The translations under genes and the position numbers were made by a program. A stretch of 64,000 bases of DNA from Paramecium pentaurelia (taxonomy: Eukaryota; Ciliophora; Oligohymenophorea; Peniculida; Parameciidae): positions 129,820 to 193,819 of the forward strand of contig CAJJDO010000033.1 in the NCBI GenBank assembly GCA_905183005.1, given 5' to 3'. This document shows positions 47,377 through 58,532 of the stretch, piece by piece. Within the stretch, counting starts at the first letter, position 1; every line of letters begins with the position of its first letter. The notes under the pieces were generated by a model that was not told the DNA's origin, did no database searches, and saw nothing but the letters and a program-made list of their open reading frames with translations.

Positions 47377-49019
47377 TCATTGCTTCTACAGTGTAGGGGT
47401 ATTGCATTCTTTTATTTTTAATGTACAATCAGGGATTCTTATTTGTCTAGTAGAGTTGTATTATCTCACCATAGCCCCAATATTACAATTTTCAGCAGTT
47501 GGATCATCATAATTATCTTATTTACAATTAGCCATATGTTTCATTTAACTATTAGTAAGAGCAAGTCTATGCAAATCTTGTTATTTTTTTGGCTCTTATT
47601 TTTATGGTATATCTAAATAAGATGATAATTTACCAGTGATCTCTCTTGAATTTTATTTTGATAGTTTAGCACTATATTAACTAAATTTGGAGGCTCCAAC
47701 AACTATTGAGGATTTTCTTTAGTCTTATCTTGTAAGTGAGATATTTGAGGATATTGATTCAGATGAATTAAAATTTAATGGAGATCTCTATTCAATCTCT
47801 TAAGTTCCTATTTTAATAGCATTTTTTAATTCAGTATATCCTTATAGATTATTTTTAAATTTGTCTATTTGTCTATTGTATTCTTTAGCTAATTCTTTAA
47901 AATAAGGATGTTTTAAACACTTAATATAATATATTAATATATAATACTTCTTCTGAGCTTAATCTAAAGGAAGATTTCTTAATAAGCATTGATTAGATTA
48001 AATCTTACATTTAGATTGGAGCCAATTTAAATTATTAATCTTTAAAATCAACTTCACATTATTTATTACTCTTAAGTATAGATTTCTAATCCACACCTGC
48101 AAATGGAGCATTACCAGTCTATTTAAATAATATAAGAATACAATTAAAAGATACAAGATTACACCTGCACTAAAAACATCACATTTATCAGAATAGAAAT
48201 CCATTCCATCTACATATTCAAGTATTTCAGGTGCAACAAATCCTGGTGTACCACATCTTTTAAATAAAGGGTCTTCATTAAGACTAGTGGCTAAACCAAA
48301 ATCAGCTAAAACTATTTCATAATTATTTTCTGTTGATTTCAATAATAAATTTTCTGGTTTCAAATCTCTATGAATTAAATTATTGATATGCATATGTCTA
48401 AGTGCACTTATCAAATTGAAAGCAAGTTTTTACATTGTCTCAGCAGGTAGGAATCCTTATTAAAGTAAATTATATAAATAATACCTGTTTCACGTACTCT
48501 TTATAATAGTTCACCTCCTTAAATCATATCTAAAACAAAGTAAATTGAATTAGTTGTTTCATGTACTTCATGTAATTTTACAATATTTGGATGATTTAAT
48601 CTTCTCATTACTTTTATCTCATTTAATAGACTTTCAATCCCCTTTGATTACTGAGACATATAGCTTTTACTGAATGCCTTAATAGCATATTAATTATTAT
48701 TTTCTTTTTTTATTGCTGAATACACTTTTGCAAAACTGCCTTTACCAATCATCTTTGATACTGAAAAAGCATCATGAAAATTGTTCATAATACAATTCAA
48801 TCGAAAGTGAGACTTCCAAACCTCATAATTCACTTTATCTGAAGTGAAGATTTCAAGACTTTTCCCTTAGTAAGAAAGTCTAAAGCCTTATAAAGTCTCA
48901 TCTGAATTTAGTTAGACAAAATGATCAGATGAGGAATCTATAAATTAAACATGCATTGTTAAAAGGGGAGCTCTTTTTAGTTACATTACAGACACTTTGA
49001 ATAACATACTATCACTCAT
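47377..49019 (-). CDS. CAMK-type serine/threonine kinase with N-terminal PH-like region
   Basis: ATG 49019, introns 48484-48456, 48141-48119 and 47947-47920, TGA 47379-47377; 520 residues. Residues 1-85 look like a PH-type domain (two Trp/Phe-bearing strands, GFRLSYQGKSLEIFT, closing helix VWKSHFRLNCIMNNF). The kinase domain is complete: MIGKGSFAKVY, AIKAF, HRDLKPENLLL, ADFGLAT, CGTPGFVAPEIL, and a C-lobe to about residue 345. The tail is Ser/Lys/Gln-rich without EF-hands. PH-plus-CAMK kinases are frequent in ciliates. It may bind phosphoinositides; calcium dependence is not encoded in the same chain. Confidence 0.92.
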
Positions 49020-49649
49020 CAAAAGAAGTTTTTTTTTGATTCTTTATTTAGAGCCTACTAGAAACTCTTACTCTATTAGATTAGATTATTCCTTCATATG
49101 CTATAACATGTAATACATCAAGTAAACATTTATCGCAGAGATGCCAAAAAGTAGAAGATTTTTTACCAAAATCAAAAATGGATTATTGCATAAGTCAATC
49201 AATTATATGAATATACTTAAATTTAATAAAATACTTTTTTAGTTCTCAATGCCGATAATCTTTAAAATTCTGTATTTTAAAAAAAAAAGAATTTAATCTT
49301 CAATAATAAGACAATACAAATAATAGTTATTATAGAATACTAATTGATTCAGTATATTATTAAAAACATGTATATTTCTTATTATTTTCCATATCATAGT
49401 AATTATATTAACAAATATATAATATATATAGATAAACTTAATATGATTCATAAAATATATAATAGAAATCATATTTGATTCTAATATGTAAAATTATAAA
49501 TATTTCATTTAAGTTAATTAACTAATATTATCTAATTATTGTATATAATATCTATATAAAGAGGAATAAGATAGTTATTTATTTTATTTTTCTAAGGGTA
49601 TCAATTTGAAGATATTGTATATTTTATATTATAATAAAATATCGTTTTA
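49020..49649. promoter_or_regulatory. 630-bp divergent intergenic region
   Basis: Between the kinase start (minus) and the gene at 49650 (plus). Very AT-rich with long TA runs near 49405-49430 and 49540-49560. No frame seen. It must hold both promoters. Confidence 0.45.
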
Positions 49650-50365
49650 ATGAATAATAGCTTTTCAGCAGAAGGGCAAACATATTAAGTTAGGACTGTT
49701 ACAACAAGTTAGAATGTTTAAAGGACAAGTAATGGAGAATTCTAGGATGCTGTTTAAAGATATGAATTACGTAGATCATCTAGACCTAGATAAACATAAA
49801 ATAATCAATAAACTACAGTAATTACTTCTAAATATGTTTAAATGGAAAATGAGGGAAGAAATAGTAATTATGACTTAGAAGCTTCAAGATCATCTTAAAG
49901 AGTAGTGGAGAAATATTAAGGGAATAATTAGAATAGTCATTTTGAAGTGAATAGATAAAGTGTGAAGGAAGTTATGGATAAATACAGGAGAGGCAGAGGT
50001 AATAAATATATAATTTATATAGGAACAACAACATCTTAATTATAAACAACAGAAGTAAAGTATTCAGCTATTCCATAACCATAATATGAATAATTACAAT
50101 AGAAGGAGACAGTTTTTGAAGGAAGAAATAGTAGATATGTTGAGGAGTAGGATTATTCATAAGAGAAATAGATGACATTAAATTATAATACTATTTAAAG
50201 TAATTTAATTTAAATATTGAAGCCAAATAATAGGTATATGAAGTAGATTATGAATAAATAAAAGAAGATTGTTAAATTAGTGATATTTACAGAAGACCTG
50301 AAAGAGAAGATGATGAATAAGTAGATTTATTAGATAGTGATTATGTTTCTTGCAATATATTTTGA
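49650..50365 (+). CDS. Low-complexity Gln/Arg/Ser/Thr-rich protein, 222 residues
   Basis: ATG 49650, introns 49999-50022 (24 nt) and 50200-50222 (23 nt), TGA 50363. Hydrophilic throughout with repeated stretches such as RRSSRPRQTQNN and EVMDKYRRGR; the end is acidic (PEREDDEQVDLLDSDY). It is probably disordered, with no membrane segment and no known domain. The GPCR gene follows 23 bp later on the same strand. An alveolin or articulin-like cytoskeletal role is possible but unsupported. Confidence 0.7.
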
Positions 50366-50388
50366 AATTAAATATATTATTATTAATA

Positions 50389-51417
50389 ATGAATAATTAA
50401 GATTAAAAAATTAAAATACTTAAAATTTCTACATGTTCATTATCCTTATTAGGATCTCTCTTTATAATTGTAGTATATTTTAAAATGGGAATGAGAAGAA
50501 ATTTTGCACTCAAATTAATAATGTGTTTGACAATAAGTGATATTATATTTTCTTTATCCAATTTGATGTACATTTATCCAGGTAAATGTAATATACTATT
50601 AGGACCTAAACCATAGTATAAAATTCTTTGTATAATTTAAGGGTTCTTAATTTAATATTCATCTATAGCATGTTTCATTTTTTGCTTCTTATTATGTTTA
50701 TGCATTTTTTGGACAGTAATAAAAAATAGAGTTAATTTAAGTGAACATTAAATGACATTTTAATTAATAGGTTTTTGTATTCCAATCTTATTTGCATTAA
50801 TACCTATAATAACAAATTCATATAATACTCAAATATATGTATGTGGAATAGCAAATGATGATACTGATTTGTATTAAAATAATTCAGCTCTCTTTGTATA
50901 AATTGAATCAATTTCTTTATTCTATTTACCTTTATGGTTTCTAAATATTGTTGGAATGACATTTATTATAAGAGTAAGTCTATTTATGACAAAATTAAGA
51001 TCTTAATCAGATTAAAATTAAAGATCAAGAAATTCTGATTAATAAGAATTATAATTATTTACACAATAAGAATATGAACTTTAACTATCTTAAAGAATAA
51101 CTTAAAATATGTTATTATATCCAATAATAATGTTAATATGCTATAGTGGAATGACTGTATATGCAATAGCTAAATTATGTGATCAAGAAATCTAAATTTT
51201 GAGAGGAATCAGATTTATTATGGCAGATTGTCTTGGGTTGTGTAATTCTATTGCATATAGTTACAACGCAATTATGATATTGAGACTTAAAAAAATGATG
51301 TCATAATAATAAGCTTTGCCTATGATGTAATTTAGATCAAGTTCTAAAGATTCAGATTGTAGTAGAAAATAGTTTGAATCATTTCTTTCCATCGCAACTA
51401 TTTATAATGATTAATGA
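50389..51417 (+). CDS. cAMP-receptor-like (class E type) seven-helix GPCR
   Basis: Intron-free, ATG 50389 to TGA 51415; 342 residues. Seven hydrophobic segments are seen: SLLGSLFIIVVYF, LKLIMCLTISDIIFSL, SSIACFIFCFLLCLCIFW, LIGFCIPILFALIPII, FYLPLWFLNIVGMTFII, MLLYPIIMLICYSGMTV and GLCNSIAYSYNAIMI. The opening (short tail, S..S..GS.FI...YF, then R...FKLI-like ALKLIMCLTISD) is that of Dictyostelium cAMP receptors and related Crl proteins. Cysteines flank the extracellular side. Intracellular loop 3 is Gln/Ser/Arg-rich. The ligand is unknown. The gene starts only 23 bp after the preceding stop. Confidence 0.85.
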
Positions 51418-51474
51418 ATAATAAATGATATTTTCAGAAAGGATTAAACTTTTGATGATGAGATCTACATTACG

Positions 51475-52120
51475 ATGGTTATCGTGTTTTAATCACAAGA
51501 GACATTTACTTAAAGATCTTCTCTTGTTTCTTTAAATCTGATTAAATCATTATAGCCTTGTTTGTTTCTATAAATTTTAAATATAAATTATGTTCCTTTT
51601 GGGTCCAGTGACCTTTTCTATATAATTATCTATATACCATTATTATATGTCTTTCTTATATTCTTACGTCTTGTTTTCTTGATCTTAATCTATTACTTTA
51701 AATCATCAGTGAACTATTTTACAGACTCAATCGTTGATTTAGATTCTATTTATTATTCCCTAGGATTTGTATGTATGTTTAACTCTAAACCTTCCTCTAT
51801 TTTTATTGAATTAGGTGAATTTGTCATTATGGGTTGATAATGTAAGTTCTAAAGAATTAGATATTGTATATAAGAATTATACACATTGTAAAGTGATTAT
51901 TCAATCTAATAAAATCAAAATTTACCTTAAGGATAACAAAAATTTGTCAACATCAATTCAAAAGATTTCAGAATTACTTTAAAAGAAAAAAATAAATGAT
52001 TTTCAATAATCTCAAGAATATTAAATATACATAAAGATACATTTATAATCATTTCTAAAAAAATTAAGAATTATTAAAGACTGGCCTTTTTTATATTATC
52101 ATATATCAAATAATTATTGA
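51475..52120 (+). CDS. Hypothetical protein with two hydrophobic helices
   Basis: ATG 51475, TGA 52118. Two adjacent hydrophobic stretches (FYIIIYIPLLYVFLIFLRL; VFLILIYYFKSS) occur near residues 50-85, followed by a hydrophilic Lys/Gln-rich part (KISELLQKKKINDFQQSQ). The two halves are joined only if a 46-nt intron (51767-51812, GTATGTATG...GAATTAG) is removed, longer than nearly all introns here. The frame is open upstream to the GPCR stop, so a readthrough relation cannot be excluded. No family recognised. Confidence 0.5.
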
Positions 52121-52378
52121 CAATTTAAATCATTTAGAATTATTATATTTAATCACTTACAACTCTTTTTGATCATAAAATTATCAAGAATCCATTAAGA
52201 TACTCTTATTAATTGAATAATTTATTAAACATAAATAATATATTAATGTTGTTAAAAAACTTAAGAATAAGATTATACTGGATTCAATTTTAAAAAATTA
52301 TTAATCCTTTTAATTATAATTAAATTCATATTTTCTTGGCCATTTGTATGAATTGAATTTTAGTATTTTCAACTCTAA

Positions 52379-52661
52379 TTGATAATAAAATAATGAATTA
52401 ATTTATTTTAATAGGAAATCAACATGAACTAACTGCTATAATAAATTAATTATGTCTAATGTATCAATTAAATTATCTTTAATCTATCCTACTAATCTTC
52501 TAATTCTAATTCCCCTTCATGATTCCAACTATATATAACAGTCTTAAAAAGACAACATTTAATAATAAGATATTTCAAACCACTAGTAGTTAAAATAGCT
52601 TTGTAAGTAATTTTAATTTAGTTTAATTGCTCTCAAATAATTTAATCGATATTTCTGACAT
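52379..52661 (-). CDS. Hypothetical small protein, one base out of frame
   Basis: ATG 52661 (MSEISIKLFESNQTKLK) and TGA 52381-52379 are in different frames. One extra base in the A run near 52610 would join them into a 94-residue chain with a strand-helix pattern (YKAILTTSGLKYLIIKCCLF, then WNHEGELELEDQQDRLK). No intron donor is available there. Composition on both sides is protein-like, so this is a real gene with a sequence error or a fresh pseudogene. Family unknown. Confidence 0.5.
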
Positions 52662-52870
52662 TTAATCTTAAATCCAGTTATTTAATACACTTTATATCAG
52701 CTTTTCAAAATATTTTAGGTATATTTGTCTCAGTGATATTCTAATAAATTCATTGATAAATATTTTAATGAACATCCATAATTAAAAATTAACCTATAAT
52801 TCTAGATCAATAATATATCATAATAAATTCTACATTTTTGTAAATAATATATAATCAAACACATTATTAA

Positions 52871-53836
52871 TCATTAGTCTTAAACAATTGAATAAAGAGC
52901 ATCTCCAATATGATCAATAATCTTAGGAGTTGTCAATGAATAATGCTCTTTAATTGATGCCATTTAGGCTGCTCTTCTTGTTACTACACTTCCTAAAATA
53001 CATCCCTCAATCTTGTCTATTTTATAATCTTAAGACCAATAAGAATAGAGTCCAATTAAACCACTTAAAATATCACCTTAACCTCCACATCTCTTTTTAG
53101 AACCTTCTATATTAATTGCATATCCCACTTTTCCATTTGTTATAATATCATTTTATCCCTTAGATACAATTATTACATTATTTAATTTCCTACTCAATTC
53201 AGCCATTAATCCTGGATATCCATTTTCAATACCAATTTATTTATAATTTACATCTTAATCATTCAAAACATTAATGAAATTATAATCAGGTTTAATATAT
53301 TCAATCTCAAAATATTCTAATAATCTCTTTATTTCCATTGCATTTGGAGTTAATATAAATTAATCACTCTTATCTTTGATAATATTAATTAATTTATTCT
53401 TTTTCTAAGAGATATGCCATAATGCATCAGCATCCAATATTTTGATACTATTATTTTATTTGAATAGTTCTTCTAACACTTTGCTGGTTATTTGTTCCCT
53501 GCCTAATCCAGGACCAATGACTAATGAATGCATTATCTAAGTAGAAGACAATAATTTATTAATGGCAGTCTCTAATTATTATTCTTCTCCTTCCTCTAAT
53601 AGATAAGGATAGACTATGCATTCAGGACTATAACTCTTTATAGGAATTGCAGCTGATTTAGTACAAAAGATATATGCTAAATCTCCTCCTCCTTTCAATG
53701 AGGATATGGCTGCATAATATGGAGCTCCTGTATATTCAAATGCTCCACCTATACTTGCTATCTTACCATTTTAACCTTTATGACGTGTTTTATCAAGTAA
53801 TGGGATTATCTTAGAGAATGAATGTTATTTAAACAT
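52871..53836 (-). CDS. NAXD: ADP/ATP-dependent NAD(P)H-hydrate dehydratase
   Basis: Intron-free, ATG 53836 to TGA 52873-52871; 321 residues, a normal size. Ribokinase-like fold with family marks: GKIASIGGAFEYTGAPYYAA at the start, SSLKGGGDLAYIFC, SLVIGPGLGR (nucleotide-binding turn), DADALW, ILTPNAMEIKRLL (TPH.GE-like), and the catalytic GGQGDILSGL with Asp as base. The enzyme restores NADH/NADPH from their damaged 6-hydrates using ADP or ATP, usually in cytosol or mitochondria. No targeting peptide is obvious. It lies 62 bp downstream of BUD31 on the same strand. Confidence 0.95.
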
Positions 53837-53898
53837 TTAGATTATATGTTAAAATATGGATGATTAAAACTTATCGTATTATTTTATAGATAACTATA

Positions 53899-54370
53899 TC
53901 AATCTCCACTAGCACAACCTCTACATCCACATTATTTACATTGTACTAATTTACCTTCTTCTAATTTAGCTTTAGGAACTCTACATATACATGATCCTCC
54001 AAAATTATGCTGAGATTTAGATATACAATGTAAACAACACAACTTTTCATATCCAGTCTTTTTCCATTTTGCTATTAATGATGCATCTCCATATTATTCT
54101 TATAAACAAAATTCATATAATTCTCTTGTTATCTCTTTTTTATAATAGTACATTTCATAAATATAACGAGATCTATATATTTATATAATATTGTTAATAC
54201 CTTTAATGATGTAATTTATAAATTTCCCAAAATTATTCTGGTTTCTTTTTATCACTATATGTTTGATTCTCTACATCTCTTATTTAATTTCCAATTTCTG
54301 TTATTGTTGGTTCAATTAATTCCCAACCCTCAGGTGCTTTTTTTGTTCGTATAGTTTTAATTTTAGGCAT
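53899..54370 (-). CDS. BUD31: BUD31 (G10) spliceosome protein
   Basis: ATG 54370, one 28-nt intron (54200-54173), TGA 53901-53899; 147 residues (human 144). The N-terminus has PEGWELIEPT as in human PDGWELIEPT. The middle has HHQRSRYIYEMYYYKKEITR and REL YEFC. The C-terminal Cys knot is CCLHCI, then NFGGSCICRVP, then CKQCGCRGC, with all zinc-binding Cys conserved. BUD31 is a core component of the activated spliceosome (RES/NTC-related). That suits a cell with very many tiny introns. It is one of the best conserved genes in the window. Confidence 0.97.
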
Positions 54371-54423
54371 TTATATATATATATATATATTAATATATTT
54401 AAATATATATGAAAGTATTAAAT

Positions 54424-55351
54424 TCAAAAATAATCATAATTTTAATTACCTAATGATTCATATAACATTTCTGTTTTATTCTAAGAGGGAGTATTACAAT
54501 CAATTTATAATTTTGGTTATTTCTTAATTGTATTTGAATTTCTAAAACTTGGATAATCATTTGTCTATTTATCAATTTCAATTGATTATGATAATACTGA
54601 TGAACAATTTCTTTATTTAGAATATTCATGACAAGATTGATTTAAATCTCTTTAATTATAATTTCTAATCTTCTCCATTAATTCTAAATTATAAGAAACT
54701 TATAAAATATCTTTATTTAGAGAACTTTATACTCTTTTAGAACGATCTATATGATATATTAGATTTAAATACCATTAATTTTTGGTTTAAAAGATGGAGT
54801 AGCATCAGTTTTAAGTCTCTTGATTTTCTCTTTTTTTTTATCCTCATTTTTATTCATTCTCTAAAAGAAATCTGTTTAATTAGTTGTTTTGATTATTTTT
54901 TCTGATACTTTATTAACCATTGGCTTAAATAAATTCTCTTAACTTATTTATATCATAGAAGACTCCTTTAATTTATCAATATGTTCAGCCTTGTCTATTA
55001 ATAATATAATACTTTTTATTACATCCATTTAATTCCTTTTTAATATAAGTTATTTTTTTAAGTATTCTAACTTTTAAGATTAAGGATTTTTGGATTAAAT
55101 GTAGTTTCTTGAATTTCTTCTTATAACTTTTTTTATATAGACTTTTCTTTTGATTGTTATAATCTTTCATTTTTAATTTTTAATTATGATTATTGTCTCT
55201 CATAAAATTAAATATGATCTGATTAACTATGTATTCTCATTAATTTAGGTGATGGACTATGTTATTTTTATCTTGTTTTTTTTTAATCTTCATAGATTTA
55301 AAATTTTGTTAATTATTCCTAATATTTAACTTTTGTAGTATTTTCAGTCAT
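54424..55351 (-). CDS. Coiled-coil hydrophilic protein, 292 residues
   Basis: ATG 55351 (MTENTTKVKYQEQ), introns 55012-54990 (23 nt) and 54772-54747 (26 nt), TGA 54426-54424; exons sum to 879 nt. A basic coiled coil spans residues 55-95. Next come the segments ETTFNPKILNLKSQN and KNNLYQKGIKWMQQK, then a second set (NLFKPMVNKVSEK, TPSFKPKIN) that repeats an F-x-P-x-(I/V) pattern. Such F.P.I repeats in Lys-rich proteins are common in ciliate cortical and ciliary proteins, as far as I know; no precise family. It lies 53 bp upstream of BUD31 on the same strand. Confidence 0.8.
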
Positions 55352-56311
55352 AATTTATTTCAATTATTTGTCTAACATCTAAATAAGTACTATTCTTGTG
55401 TTTCTATTTCTTAAATCCATTAATACAATTTTATTGTTAATTTTTATTACTAAATTTAATATGATTAATAGAGATCTTAATTTTAAATGTATTATAATAA
55501 TGTAAATATACACAAAAATACAAAAATCAAGCAGTTTAGGTTAGAGTTATTTCTGGTTTTGTTTCTTCTACAAAAAGTATTCTGCAAACAGATCTAATTG
55601 ATTAATCATCAATTCTTGTTAAGTTTAACTATTTTTTAGGAGCTTAAGGGCATTTCTATTGTTTTGTTTTTGGTGTTGACAAACAATTATTCATTTATTT
55701 TAATTATTAAGAAGAATTATAAAAAATAACAATTTATAAATTAGTGGCGCATCGATTTACCGCCTATTAATTAACACAATTTAGGTATACTCTTTATTTT
55801 TAAGATCAAAGAGATTATCATTTTATTTGTAATTATTCAATTTATTATAGAAGATTGATAAGCTAACTTTACATCATCATAGAATTTATCTATATATAAA
55901 CTTTTCATTTCTTTATTGTCAAATAATATACAAAAGGTAAGGTATTAAAATATCAACATCCTATAACACTTGATATCATATTTAGAAATGAATTAAATAT
56001 ATTAAGAATACTAATATACAAATATATATTCCTTTATTTTAATACTATATATGGTAATTATTTTATTCTTAAGATTACTATTACTAAAAAATAATATTGT
56101 TATTATAATTATAATATATATATTATATTTCAATATAATGTTGATAATATAGAATTTTTGGTTTAACTTTGTTTATGACTAAAGGATTATTTATAATAAA
56201 TGAATTATCTAATTATTTTTGGGTTTTTTTAAAAATACAATAATTTTAATTAATTTTTCACAATTATATTCTGTTAAAATAAAAAAACAAATAATTTAAA
56301 ATCAAAAATCT
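55352..56311. promoter_or_regulatory. 960-bp divergent intergenic region
   Basis: Between the starts of the coiled-coil genes at 55351 (minus) and 56312 (plus). No reading frame. One slightly GC-richer spot (GTGGCGCATCGATTTACCGCC near 55744) stands out in the AT background but forms no tRNA or obvious hairpin. Confidence 0.45.
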
Positions 56312-58349
56312 ATGAAACCTTTTTAAACACCAAATTCATGTCATTCAAGAAAGGGAAGTGCTAAAGTTAATAGATAACCATTTGCAATTATTAGTAATTG
56401 TCCAGAATTTTAATAATGTGCCAATTATTTATAAAGTAAAGTACAAGGATTAGAAATGAGAGTGAAAAATCTTAATAGTCATCATGTAAGTGATAACAGA
56501 TCAACTACAGCTTCTAAAACTACATCAAATCTATCTCCTTTTAATACTCATAAATAATATAATAAATATGGATCTAATAAATAAATTGACACTCAAAGTT
56601 ATTATGAGACAATTATCAATAAAAGATTAGAAAATATTAGTAAAATTGAATAATCACCAATAAAAACAGAATAATCTATTAATTAAGATAAATATTCTGT
56701 TCATAGTGTTGTTAATCATTAAACAAGATTAAATTATAATTGTATTTAGAAAATATAAACATTAACTAAAAGATTAAGATAATTTAAATTAGTTAAAGAT
56801 CAAAATCAAGATGAATGTGCTCCATCTTTAGCAAAAATTAAATGTTTTTGTTAAGAATTCTCAAATGAATGTTTCGATTTCTATAGATGTACTGATTTAA
56901 TTACCTTAAAATATTTTATTTATTTACTTTTATAAGAATTAAATAATAATTAAGATACATTTAGAGCTAATGATAATTAACATTATGAATAATAAATTGA
57001 ATTTTTGAAATCCTAATTGGATAATTAAAATATTGATTAAATGACTTTTAAAGGTTAAATTTAGTTATAAAAAATGGTATATGACACATAAAATCTAGTA
57101 TAAGAAATAATTAAACAATTAAAATCTTAAAATAATTAAAATGTATTAACAAATTAAGTTGATTTGTTGAATAAGTAAATAAAAACATTAAAAGATAATA
57201 TGAATTAATAACAATTTTTAAAAAGTTCTTTTGGTGTTAATTTATCTAATTATGAAACAAATGAAAATAATAGTTCAATTATTAATTAATCTAATTATAA
57301 GACAAATGAAGATAGATTCATGACTTAAATGAGTTCTAAATCAAAGTCTCCTTATTGTAGAAATATTAGAAAAACATAGATAGATTATGATTCATAAAAT
57401 AATCTGAGATTATTGGAAGAATAAACAATTATTAACAAGTAATTAATGGAGAAAATATTTGAATTATAATCTTCAGATTAATAAAACTATGTATTATAAG
57501 AATTTTAAGATTAATTAAATGAAAAAAATAAATAAATTAATGAACTTTAAAAGAATTTAAAAAATTAAGAATATTATTCTGAATTGAATTAAAGAATTTT
57601 AGAAATAAGTAAAAATTTAGACAATGTAATTCAATAAAATTCCTTATTACTTTAAGAAAATGAAACACTAAAAAGTAAAATTGATTAAATGAAATAAATA
57701 GAATAAAAATACTTTGATTTGCTTTAAGATAATAATAAATAATGTTAATAACTAAATTCTATTATAAATGATAATTGTTAATCTAAGAAAATTTAATAAT
57801 AATATGAAGCAGAATGTAAAGGTTATTAATAATAAATTTTAAAATTATAGGAAAAATGTGAAGTATTATAAGCATCTTTATAAGATTAAAATGATTCCAA
57901 ATTTTTATAATAATAAATTAATGAATTATTATAATAATAATAAGAATAAAATAAAATTATTGTAATTATAATTTATAATAAATTAGAGTTTAATCACAGA
58001 TGAAGCATTGTATTTAGGATAAATGACCTTATATACTAATGATTTATTATAGAAATAATAGGGTGATATACCTATGTCAATAAAAGTATTATAAAAAGAC
58101 TTAAATAATAAAAAAGCAACAATTCAGTAGAAAATGAAAATTTTATAGTAATTTGGAAATAATATGAAAATAAAATAATGTATTTCACATAATAGTTCAA
58201 TAAAAACAAATTCTGATATAGATTTATTAGAAAATTTGGAAAATGATGTAATACCAATTAGATGTTAATAATAATCCAATTAACATAATGATTTGATGGC
58301 ATTGTTAGTAGTACAATGTCATACAATAGAAAAAATGATTGATTTTTGA
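56312..58349 (+). CDS. Large coiled-coil protein, 670 residues
   Basis: ATG 56312, one 25-nt intron (57962-57986), TGA 58347; 2013 coding nt. Residues 1-130 are Ser/Asn/Thr-rich and probably disordered. A Cys-bearing segment follows (CAPSLAKIKCFCQEFSNEC, about 175-195). Long Gln/Asn/Leu heptads then run to residue 560 with poly-Gln runs from TAA/TAG codons. The last 110 residues after the intron are helical and end LLVVQCHTIEKMIDF. There is no motor or EF-hand. Probably structural (cortex or basal body), but that is a guess from shape only. Confidence 0.8.
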
Positions 58350-58532
58350 TATATAAATATCTATATATATATATTTATATAAAACATAGATATAAAGTAA
58401 TAAAAAGGAGAAAATGAAGTAAATATTAAAGTATTTAATTCGTAGAATGATAAAAATAATAATAAATAGTGCAAATAAATATTCATTCCTTTATTTTGCA
58501 TAAAAATAAGATTTAATATTTAAAATATTAAA

